Shown here in pieces: positions 1 to 5,070 of a stretch of 6,156 bases of DNA (position 1 is its first letter; every line of letters begins with the position of its first letter). A model generated the notes under the pieces. The model worked only from the letters and a program-made list of their open reading frames with translations, had not been told where the DNA came from and searched no databases. The translations under genes and the position numbers were made by a program. The stretch is from Candidatus Omnitrophota bacterium. Lineage in GTDB: Bacteria > Omnitrophota > Gorgyraeia > Tantalellales > Tantalellaceae. Location: assembly GCA_013204685.1 (NCBI GenBank), contig JABMSC010000176.1, positions 1 to 6,156 of the forward strand, read 5' to 3'.

Positions 1-617
1 ACCGATCCCAGTACAAACTTCATTTTTTTGTTACGAAATGCGCGGTCCTGTATCAGCTTGATAGCCCTTAATCTGTCCCGGCGATGTATCAGTGTTACTG
101 ATCTGCCGAATTTTGTTAAAAAGAGGGCCTCCTCAACCGCCGTGTCTCCCCCGCCGATCACAACTATATCTTTTTCCTTAAAAAAGGCCGCGTCACAAGT
201 CGCGCAATATGAAACGCCTTTGCCGGTAAAGTCATCTTCTCCGGGGATCTGTAATTTTTTCGGGCTGGCGCCGGCAGCAATAATAACTGAAAGAGCTTCG
301 CGCGCGCCGTTTTCATCCTCGACCTGCCAAAGCGGCCTATCCCCTTCGTTTTTTAATGAAATTCCGGTGACGGTGCCGGAAGCCGCCTCCATACCGAATG
401 ATATCGCCTGGGCCTTAAACTTGCTTATGATGTCAAATCCGGAAGCTTTTTCTATGCCGGGATAATTTTCCACCAGATCCGTCATCGTGGCCTGCCCCAT
501 GACAGAAAAACTTTCGATCAAGAGGGTTTTCATCTGTGCCCTTGAGGCATAAAGACCCGCGGTTAACCCCGCCGGTCCACCTCCGATAATAATTATGTCA
601 TAAATGTTTTTTTTCAT
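1..617 (-). CDS. trxB: Thioredoxin reductase (NADPH, FAD flavoprotein), C-terminus cut off by the window edge
   Basis: Cytoplasmic flavoenzyme that passes electrons from NADPH through FAD and a redox-active cysteine pair to thioredoxin. The visible 205 residues are roughly the first two thirds of a protein usually about 310 long; the rest lies beyond base 1. Seen in order: the FAD-binding dinucleotide fold IIIIGGGPAGLTAG (residues 8-21), an ENYPG segment (50-54), the active-site SYCATCDAAFF (136-146, cysteines 138 and 141), the second dinucleotide fold GGGDTAVEEA (155-164) and HRRDRLRA (178-185), the basic motif that recognises the NADPH 2'-phosphate. The ATG at 617 is preceded only by a weak purine-rich GGAAAGAAG, and the protein begins exactly where the family does. 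It starts 18 bases after the metallo-hydrolase stop, so it is probably the third gene of an operon with that gene and yggS. Family assignment is very secure; the trxB symbol assumes the missing C-terminus is ordinary. Confidence 0.95.
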   Translation of the reverse strand, partial: MKKNIYDIIIIGGGPAGLTAGLYASRAQMKTLLIESFSVMGQATMTDLVENYPGIEKASGFDIISKFKAQAISFGMEAASGTVTGISLKNEGDRPLWQVEDENGAREALSVIIAAGASPKKLQIPGEDDFTGKGVSYCATCDAAFFKEKDIVVIGGGDTAVEEALFLTKFGRSVTLIHRRDRLRAIKLIQDRAFRNKKMKFVLGS

Positions 618-635
618 TCAATTCTTCTTTCCGGT

Positions 636-1346
636 TTATAGGTGAATAATGTGTCCCGCTTTTACCGGTATAAAATTATCATGATACTGTCCGCTGAATA
701 TCCGCCTTGCCTTGGTGCCTGAACAGTGCGTGGGCCCTGCTTTCTCAACACCAAGCTTCTTAAAACCCGTGATTATATCGCCTATCGACTCCCTGTCCAT
801 CCCGTCAAGATGAAAACCACCAAAAACCATATACAGGTGCTTCGCACCCGCTGTTTTTTTAATATGCGTTAAAATATTCAGAATGCCCGGATGAGCGCAT
901 CCCGTTATGATAGAAACCCCCTTATCTCCCTTAACGTAGAGCGCCTGTTCGGGCATGTACTCTTCCTTGTAGAGGCTTTCCATTTCGCCCGTTGTAAATA
1001 TCCCTTTTGATATCTCCATGGGTTTATCCACAAACACCAGCTCTCCGCCAAGCTCTTCTACGCATTGCTTGAAAGTATCGCTAAAAGACGGGCAGGCATA
1101 CACCTTAAGCCCTTTCTTTCTTCTCAAAACTTCCCACAATCCGCCCGTATGATCATAGTGATCGTGAGAAATTACCACACCTTCTATGTCGTTGAGATCG
1201 ACCATCAATCGATCCATATTCTCCACAAGATCATTGGGTCCCTCGGCTGTATCAAAAAGAATTTTCCCGTCTATGAGGCAAGAAAATCCCTTGCCCGATA
1301 AGAGCCCTCTTCTTGCTTCTGCATCATATAAAACTTTTACATACAT
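636..1346 (-). CDS. Metallo-beta-lactamase-fold hydrolase, dihydropterin-ribofuranosyl-aminobenzene-phosphate-synthase-like (COG1237 type)
   Basis: A 236-residue cytoplasmic metalloprotein with no signal peptide. The metal-binding signature HDHYDHTGG sits at residues 61-69 (H61, H63, D65, H66), followed by TGCAHPGI (148-155, H152), GGFHLDGM (176-183, H179) and a C-terminal PTHCSG (205-210, H207). This set and order are typical of the COG1237 branch, whose archaeal relatives are annotated as 7,8-dihydropterin-6-yl-methyl-4-(beta-D-ribofuranosyl)aminobenzene 5'-phosphate synthase, a methanopterin pathway enzyme. In bacteria that label is usually inherited by homology and the true substrate is unknown, so a general metallo-hydrolase call is safer. 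The ATG at 1346 has a good Shine-Dalgarno, CGGAGG (1353-1358), six to seven bases upstream. It lies 69 bases after yggS and 18 bases before trxB, consistent with one transcript. The AT-rich 69-base gap shows no convincing promoter or terminator. Confidence 0.88.
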   Translation of the reverse strand: MYVKVLYDAEARRGLLSGKGFSCLIDGKILFDTAEGPNDLVENMDRLMVDLNDIEGVVISHDHYDHTGGLWEVLRRKKGLKVYACPSFSDTFKQCVEELGGELVFVDKPMEISKGIFTTGEMESLYKEEYMPEQALYVKGDKGVSIITGCAHPGILNILTHIKKTAGAKHLYMVFGGFHLDGMDRESIGDIITGFKKLGVEKAGPTHCSGTKARRIFSGQYHDNFIPVKAGHIIHL

Positions 1347-1415
1347 AATCTGCCTCCGGAAACAACAAGTAAATTTAAAAAAGTGAAAAATGAAATATTG
1401 GCTGTGGTCTAATGT

Positions 1416-2078
1416 CTAGCGCTCACCGAAAATTTTTGTCCCGACCCGTATAACGTTAGCCCCCTCTTCTATGGCGACGTGATAAGAATTCGTCATACCC
1501 ATCGACAGTGTATCCATCTCAACATTACAGAGGCCCAGCGCCTTTATCCTGCCGAACGTCTTTCTGGTCTCAACAAAATAAGGCCGTGCATCTTCGGGGT
1601 TCCCGGAAAAAGGGCCCATTGTCATGAGCCCCTTGATCTTGATGTTGGGAAGTACGGCTACAGCTTCGACCAACTTGCGCACATCTTCCGGGAATACGCC
1701 GTGTTTCTGCGGTTCCCTGCCGCTATTTACTTCGATCAATACCGGCATTATTTTGTTTATTGCGCGGCTTCTCTTGTCTATCTCTTCCGCAATACTCGCG
1801 GAATCGACTGTTTCTATCAGGTCAAAGACCTCAACAGCTTTTTTTACTTTATTCTTCTGAAGATGGCCGATGAAATGCCACTTCACATCCCGCCCTATTA
1901 TGCCGAAGGCCCTGGCAGCTTCTTGCACATAATTCTCCCCGATCGTGCCCACACCGGCTGCTATGGCTTCCTGTATCTCTTCCGGGGTCCTCGTCTTTGC
2001 AGCCGCAACAAGTTCGACACTTTCGGGTATTTCTTCGAGTATTTTAGCAACGTTATGACGTATATTTTCAAAAGCCAT
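1416..2078 (-). CDS. yggS: YggS/PLPBP-family pyridoxal-phosphate homeostasis protein
   Basis: A 220-residue single-domain protein with the alanine-racemase-like TIM barrel that binds pyridoxal 5'-phosphate. The family (YggS, PipY, human PLPBP) has no established catalytic activity and is thought to buffer or deliver PLP and so affect amino-acid and keto-acid metabolism. Seen: the PLP lysine K28 in LVAAAKTRT (23-31), GENYVQE (47-53), WHFIGHLQKNKVK (67-79), LIEVN (114-118), GLMTM (150-154) and the phosphate-binding C-terminal region (191-218) containing SMGMTNSYH and RVGTKIFG. Length and ends match the usual size of about 220-235. The ATG at 2078 follows only a weak GGGG-type ribosome site, but a good promoter lies just upstream (2110-2138), giving a leader of roughly 25 bases. 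It is probably the first gene of an operon with the metallo-hydrolase and trxB. Family identity is very secure. Confidence 0.95.
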   Translation of the reverse strand: MAFENIRHNVAKILEEIPESVELVAAAKTRTPEEIQEAIAAGVGTIGENYVQEAARAFGIIGRDVKWHFIGHLQKNKVKKAVEVFDLIETVDSASIAEEIDKRSRAINKIMPVLIEVNSGREPQKHGVFPEDVRKLVEAVAVLPNIKIKGLMTMGPFSGNPEDARPYFVETRKTFGRIKALGLCNVEMDTLSMGMTNSYHVAIEEGANVIRVGTKIFGER

Positions 2079-2109
2079 TTTGCCCCAAAGCGGTTAACTG
2101 ATCACTGTA

Positions 2110-2138
2110 ATTATATATCTTTATGGATATTAAGACAA
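2110..2138 (-). promoter_or_regulatory. Sigma70-type promoter of the yggS operon
   Basis: On the minus strand TTGTCT (2138-2133, four of six consensus bases) is separated by exactly 17 bases from a perfect TATAAT (2115-2110). Transcription would start near 2103, about 25 bases before the yggS ATG. It is the only strong promoter-like match seen between the AbrB cassette and trxB, which supports a yggS - metallo-hydrolase - trxB transcript. Called from sequence match only. Confidence 0.7.
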
Positions 2139-2179
2139 GATTAACTTATGGCCTAAATATAGCAGATTACCTTGAGCGT

Positions 2180-2199
2180 GCATATCACAAGTTATATGC
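2180..2199. repeat. Short inverted repeat GCATAT/ATATGC
   Basis: GCATAT (2180-2185) and ATATGC (2194-2199) form a six-base inverted repeat around an eight-base loop, four bases from the larger structured element at 2203-2267. No T-run follows on either strand, so it is not a standard terminator. It may be part of the same intergenic structure or an operator for the yggS promoter; six bases of AT-rich symmetry could also be chance. Confidence 0.3.
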
Positions 2200-2202
2200 G
2201 GG

Positions 2203-2267
2203 ATCCTGAATCGTTCCCCTGCGCGGGGTTGGTTCAGGGGTTAGGTATTTTACATACTATTCAGGAT
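2203..2267. repeat. Intergenic palindromic (REP-like) element able to fold as a three-way junction
   Basis: Perfect nine-base arms ATCCTGAAT (2203-2211) and ATTCAGGAT (2259-2267) enclose two further hairpins: CCCCTG (2216-2221) with CAGGGG (2235-2240), and GTAT (2245-2248) with ATAC (2254-2257). Together they draw a closed stem with two side arms. Arms built around GGATCCTGAA and TTCAGGATGA resemble dispersed intergenic palindromes seen in many bacterial genomes, but repetition cannot be shown from one window. The element sits downstream of the small basic protein gene (stop at 2304) and upstream of the yggS promoter, so in RNA form it could protect or end the 3' end of the AbrB-cassette transcript. 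It has no T-tract, so it is not an intrinsic terminator by itself. Confidence 0.5.
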
Positions 2268-2303
2268 GATCGTACGGGGGTCCGCAAGGGGGTGAGAAGA
2301 CAA

Positions 2304-2486
2304 TTACATCTCCTGCACTGCCCTGTAAAGAGCCGCTACCTGCTGCTTATAGTATTTATTGAATACTCCCTGCATAACTTTCTTGTCGGTACTTCGATGA
2401 ACCGGTCGAACCTTCTTCACCACCGAAGACCTTTTTGCGCCAGGCTCCCCTATTTTGCAGGATTGGACATATTTTGTTTTTTTCAT
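2304..2486 (-). CDS. Small basic protein of unknown function, coupled to the AbrB-like gene
   Basis: I do not recognise this 60-residue protein. It is strongly basic (11 Lys and 4 Arg against 3 acidic residues), has one cysteine (C10), no membrane segment and no signal peptide. The N-terminal half (residues 1-36) is polar and rich in lysine; the C-terminal half, from about residue 37, reads as a plausible amphipathic helix containing FNKYYKQQVAALYRAVQEM. Evidence that it is real: its ATG overlaps the stop of the AbrB-like gene as ATGA (2486-2483), and an excellent Shine-Dalgarno GGAGG (2497-2493), inside a longer GGGGGAGG run, lies six bases upstream within that gene's last codons. Translational coupling under the same promoter is therefore expected. 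Basic charge and partnership suggest nucleic-acid binding or an AbrB-dependent partner, which is inference only. It lacks the size and motifs of MazF or PIN toxins. Confidence 0.7.
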   Translation of the reverse strand: MKKTKYVQSCKIGEPGAKRSSVVKKVRPVHRSTDKKVMQGVFNKYYKQQVAALYRAVQEM

Positions 2487-2656
2487 ACAGAACCTCCCCC
2501 TTTCTTCTTAAAAACAACCTTGCCGTCATCTTCAACAACAAAAGCAACCTTGTCCCTATTGTTGATATGAAAGTAATTCTGCAGGGCCTTTGGTATGAAT
2601 ATCTGTCCCCTGTCAGAAACTGTTGCTAAAAATTTAAATTCATTCTTTCTTCCCAT
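2483..2656 (-). CDS. AbrB/MazE/SpoVT-family DNA-binding protein
   Basis: A 57-residue protein that is essentially one swapped-hairpin AbrB-type domain, which dimerises to bind DNA. The signature runs from about residue 10 to 50: ATVSDRGQIFIPKALQNYF (11-29), then a hydrophobic turn with INNRDKVAFVVEDDGK (31-46) and VVFKKK. The family comprises transition-state regulators and toxin-antitoxin antitoxins. The start is placed at the ATG at 2656 because TGGAGG (2668-2663) lies six bases before it; a longer reading from a TTG at 2680 would begin inside the -10 box of the promoter and lacks a ribosome site. The gene follows its own promoter after a leader of about 17 bases and overlaps the next gene by four bases. 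A palindromic site within the promoter suggests it represses itself. Whether it is an antitoxin or a stand-alone regulator cannot be decided here. Confidence 0.88.
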   Translation of the reverse strand: MGRKNEFKFLATVSDRGQIFIPKALQNYFHINNRDKVAFVVEDDGKVVFKKKGGGSV

Positions 2657-2662
2657 AAAACG

Positions 2663-2668
2663 CCTCCA
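2663..2668 (-). promoter_or_regulatory. Ribosome binding site that fixes the AbrB-like start
   Basis: TGGAGG on the minus strand, six bases before the ATG at 2656. It settles the start in favour of this ATG over the in-frame TTG at 2680, shortening the protein from 65 to 57 residues. Confidence 0.75.
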
Positions 2669-2676
2669 ACTATTAA

Positions 2677-2705
2677 ACAAGTATATACCAAGTATTAATA
2701 CTTGT
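2677..2705. promoter_or_regulatory. Probable operator of the AbrB-like protein (palindrome plus extra half-site)
   Basis: CAAGTATTAATACTTG (2689-2704) is a perfect 16-base palindrome. The same half-site recurs in direct orientation at 2678-2684 (CAAGTAT), 11 bases or about one helical turn away, and ACAAGTAT (2677-2684) is also inverted relative to ATACTTGT (2698-2705). All three half-sites lie between the start of the -35 and the -10 box of the AbrB promoter, so a bound protein would block RNA polymerase. Binding by the adjacent gene product is inferred from position. Confidence 0.65.
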
Positions 2706-2708
2706 CAA
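2680..2708 (-). promoter_or_regulatory. Near-consensus sigma70 promoter of the AbrB cassette
   Basis: On the minus strand a perfect TTGACA (2708-2703), a 17-base spacer and TATACT (2685-2680, five of six bases). The expected start of transcription is near 2673, leaving a leader of about 17 bases that holds the TGGAGG ribosome site. The spacer contains the palindromic operator. A promoter this strong with an embedded operator is what one expects of a tightly self-repressed gene. Confidence 0.8.
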
Positions 2709-2709
2709 G

Positions 2710-2746
2710 AAAAAACAAAAAAAGATCAGAGCTTTCACTCTGATCT
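2710..2746 (-). terminator. Rho-independent terminator of the AmrS / membrane-synthase operon
   Basis: GATCAGAG (2724-2731) and CTCTGATC (2738-2745) form a perfect eight-base stem, nine with the A2723-T2746 pair, around a six-base loop. Read on the minus strand it is followed by seven T, one G and six T (2723-2710). It lies 43 bases after the stop of the membrane protein gene and directly abuts the -35 of the next promoter. Confidence 0.9.
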
Positions 2747-2789
2747 CAACTGTAACACAACCCTTGTCCTTACCCAGCTCCGGGAAACA

Positions 2790-5060
2790 CTACTTTCTAA
2801 CCAGAAGCACCGCCAGAATGGTCACATTTATGAGGGCCACCAGAAAACAAGTCTGAAAAATGCCCAGGATCGGGACAAGGAATGCCGCTGCCAGAAACGA
2901 TCCGACACACGCGCCGAACAGGTCCAGCCCATAACTTAGTCCCGCGACACGTCCTACCTGGGACCTGTTCTCAAGATATATCTTGTTGGCAAGGGGGAAC
3001 TGTATCCCCCCTATCACTCCGGATACAACAGGAAGAAATGGAAAGATTATATTTGACCCGCACCAGGAGGAGACCGGAGAACTTGTCCTGGAGAGCCACA
3101 AGAAGACCAGCGGCAATATCAAGGGGTATATACAGATACTTACCTGGGTCCAGGTAAACACCTTCATGTCATCCTTTATGCGAGGCATAAGATGCGCAAT
3201 AAGCCACCCCCCGAGAGCCAGGCCTATCATAAACGACGTTATTATGATCCCCAGTTTATAGAACACATATCCATAGATCACCTGAAAAGAGAGGATCACC
3301 GCTATTTGAAAATTTATCTCTGCAAACCCTGTTGTCATTACTGCCAGAAGCACTGCCCTTTTCTTTCTCCGAGCTCCCCACATGAAGAAACATACAATCA
3401 GGAAACAAAAAAGAGTTCCAAGTATCCAGATATTTTCCGGATTTACCAAAGTCGATATTTTTCTGAAAACGGAAGAGTCGAAATGTGTCCCCCAGAACAC
3501 TGTTGCATAATAATATGATGTCGGCTTAAAATCCCTGTTAAGCCCAACATCCACATTTTCAGAGAGCGCGTCTTCGAGATACTCCATGCGCGCTTGAGAT
3601 AATTTGTCAAAAAGGTAATATTCGCGGACGTAATCGGCCTTAACTCCTCTGGCTTTCATTCTCGCCATAAGCTTATCGACATCGCTTGTCAACGTCCCCC
3701 TGGTATCCGTTGCAAGAAAATACGCCGTGTCGCCGGGCACGATCATTACGTCAGGAAAAACCCTACTCAGGCTTAAAAGTATCGACCGCATATAATCCCT
3801 GAGCTCCTCCCCGATATAATTTGCCGAAGAAGTGATAGCAAGGGAGATCACGCCTCCGGAATTCATTATTCTTTTTGCTTCGGTAAAAAATTCTACGGTG
3901 TAAAATCTGTTAAGCTGCGCCGTATAAGGATCTCCCAGACTTATTATGATGCAATCGTACCTCACCTCTGCGCTTTTAACATAAAAACGCCCGTCTTCAT
4001 TTATGATCCTGACCCTGGCGTCATCCAGCACGGCCGCATCCGTCGCGGGAAGATATTCCCTTGCCATGCTGATCATGATCGGGTCCAGCTCAACATAATC
4101 GACCTCTTTGACCGGATATTTCAACACCTCCCTGAGGAGGCCGCCAACCCCGCCGCCTATTAAAAGAACTCTCTCCGGATCCTTGCATTCCAAAAGCGCG
4201 AAATGAACTGATTCTTCCGCAGAAAGGCGATCCGGAACCGTATAAAGATGCAGGCCGTTCTCATAGAAGGATATCTGCGGCGCACGTTCAGTTACCGTAA
4301 TGTTCCCGTAAGCAGAATTTTTTGATCCCAGAACATCGAACCCTTCCCATAACCGTTCCAGCGAAAACTTGCGAAGCCCTTCTCCTCCCCCAAAGGCAAA
4401 CCAGACAAGCCCCGCGATCAGGATACCAAAAGTAAGACGCCTGAAAAGACTCCTCACCCTGTTCACAGTGGTGTATTTTTGGAGGACGAGGGACGCAACG
4501 ATGTTCAGAAAAGAAAGCTCAAGCAATATATCCAGCGAATACATGTATCGAATGAGAAAATAGCTTACGATCAGCCCTCCCAGCAAAGAGCCGGCTGCTT
4601 CGGCGATATACACATGAGCCACACTTTGCGCAGGATCTTCTGCAACATCGCGGTACGTACGGCATGCGAGGCTGAACATAAACCCCATGATAACGCATGG
4701 CAAGCTGAAAACCGCGAATGTTGACAGGATCATAGGATAGTAGCCTACTATCTCACCTGTCGAGGTGCCAAAGAATGTTTTTGAGAGCCTTATAAATACA
4801 AGTGTCGCAGGAAGGGCCAGGGCCAACAGCACCTGGCATACGGCAAACACTTCAACTTTTGTTTTCAGGCGGTCTGAAAAGCGCCCTAAAACAGCACTGC
4901 CCAAAGCTCCCCAGATAAGCCAGCTTGCGAGAATTATTCCTATGGATATTTCGTTTCCATAAAAAACCACAAGAAACTCTCTCATAAAAACTATCTGGGA
5001 GGCCATTGCGGATGCACCCGCTAATACAATGGAGGCTGTGAGGATCTTTTTGAAGTTCAT
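2790..5060 (-). CDS. Membrane-embedded spermidine-synthase-like protein (fused transporter-like helices plus SAM-binding aminopropyltransferase domain)
   Basis: A 756-residue integral membrane protein in three parts. Residues 1-226 hold about seven hydrophobic helices; 250-520 form a cytosolic spermidine/spermine-synthase-type Rossmann domain; 544-756 hold about seven more helices. Domain signs are YGNITVTE (251-258), FYENGLHLY (265-273), RVLLIGGGVGGLLREVL (297-313, nucleotide loop 302-307), VELDP (323-327, E324 for the ribose), NEDGRFY (354-360) and SLGDPYTAQLNRFY (374-387). Genuine spermidine synthases read D-S-T-D-P at the last motif; here the first, catalytic, Asp aligns with S374, so aminopropyl transfer to putrescine is doubtful. 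Multi-helix fusions of this kind are known but functionally uncharacterised. The start is set at the ATG at 5060: AAGGCAGG (5070-5063) is directly upstream and this leaves 8 bases after amrS, whereas an in-frame ATG at 5111 would overlap amrS by 43 bases and has no good ribosome site. It is followed by a terminator, so it is the last gene of its operon. Confidence 0.88.
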   Translation of the reverse strand: MNFKKILTASIVLAGASAMASQIVFMREFLVVFYGNEISIGIILASWLIWGALGSAVLGRFSDRLKTKVEVFAVCQVLLALALPATLVFIRLSKTFFGTSTGEIVGYYPMILSTFAVFSLPCVIMGFMFSLACRTYRDVAEDPAQSVAHVYIAEAAGSLLGGLIVSYFLIRYMYSLDILLELSFLNIVASLVLQKYTTVNRVRSLFRRLTFGILIAGLVWFAFGGGEGLRKFSLERLWEGFDVLGSKNSAYGNITVTERAPQISFYENGLHLYTVPDRLSAEESVHFALLECKDPERVLLIGGGVGGLLREVLKYPVKEVDYVELDPIMISMAREYLPATDAAVLDDARVRIINEDGRFYVKSAEVRYDCIIISLGDPYTAQLNRFYTVEFFTEAKRIMNSGGVISLAITSSANYIGEELRDYMRSILLSLSRVFPDVMIVPGDTAYFLATDTRGTLTSDVDKLMARMKARGVKADYVREYYLFDKLSQARMEYLEDALSENVDVGLNRDFKPTSYYYATVFWGTHFDSSVFRKISTLVNPENIWILGTLFCFLIVCFFMWGARRKKRAVLLAVMTTGFAEINFQIAVILSFQVIYGYVFYKLGIIITSFMIGLALGGWLIAHLMPRIKDDMKVFTWTQVSICIYPLILPLVFLWLSRTSSPVSSWCGSNIIFPFLPVVSGVIGGIQFPLANKIYLENRSQVGRVAGLSYGLDLFGACVGSFLAAAFLVPILGIFQTCFLVALINVTILAVLLVRK

Positions 5061-5062
5061 AA

Positions 5063-5070
5063 CCTGCCTT
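5063..5070 (-). promoter_or_regulatory. Ribosome binding site overlapping the amrS stop, fixes the membrane-synthase start
   Basis: AAGGCAGG on the minus strand lies two bases before the ATG at 5060, with its AAGG part about six bases away. It shares bases with the TAA stop of amrS (5071-5069), which implies translational coupling of the two proteins and decides the 756-residue start over the 773-residue one. Confidence 0.6.

Noticed and set aside
28..465. Plus-strand open frame of 145 codons
   Set aside because: It lies wholly antisense to thioredoxin reductase, whose motifs are intact; the translation shows no family signature.
1347..1415. Possible separate promoter for the metallo-hydrolase gene
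   Set aside because: The gap is AT-rich but holds no -35/-10 pair with acceptable match and spacing, only the CGGAGG ribosome site.
1479..2144. Plus-strand open frame of 221 codons
   Set aside because: It mirrors yggS on the opposite strand, and the minus-strand protein has every conserved motif of its family, so this is a coding shadow.
2225..2245. tRNA-like GGTTCAG segment
   Set aside because: It resembles a T-arm consensus, but no acceptor, D-arm or anticodon stem can be fitted around it; the segment belongs to the inverted-repeat element.
2356..2547. Minus-strand open frame of 63 codons overlapping the AbrB-like and small basic genes
   Set aside because: It is in a third frame across both genes, without its own ribosome site; the ATGA-coupled frame is far better supported.
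2172..2570. Plus-strand open frame of 132 codons across the intergenic element and the AbrB cassette
   Set aside because: It has no convincing ribosome site, resembles no known protein, and runs antisense to two genes with strong promoter, ribosome site and overlap evidence.
2657..2680. Longer AbrB-like protein starting at the TTG at 2680
   Set aside because: That codon begins inside the -10 box, upstream of the expected transcription start, and lacks a ribosome site; the ATG at 2656 has TGGAGG at ideal spacing.
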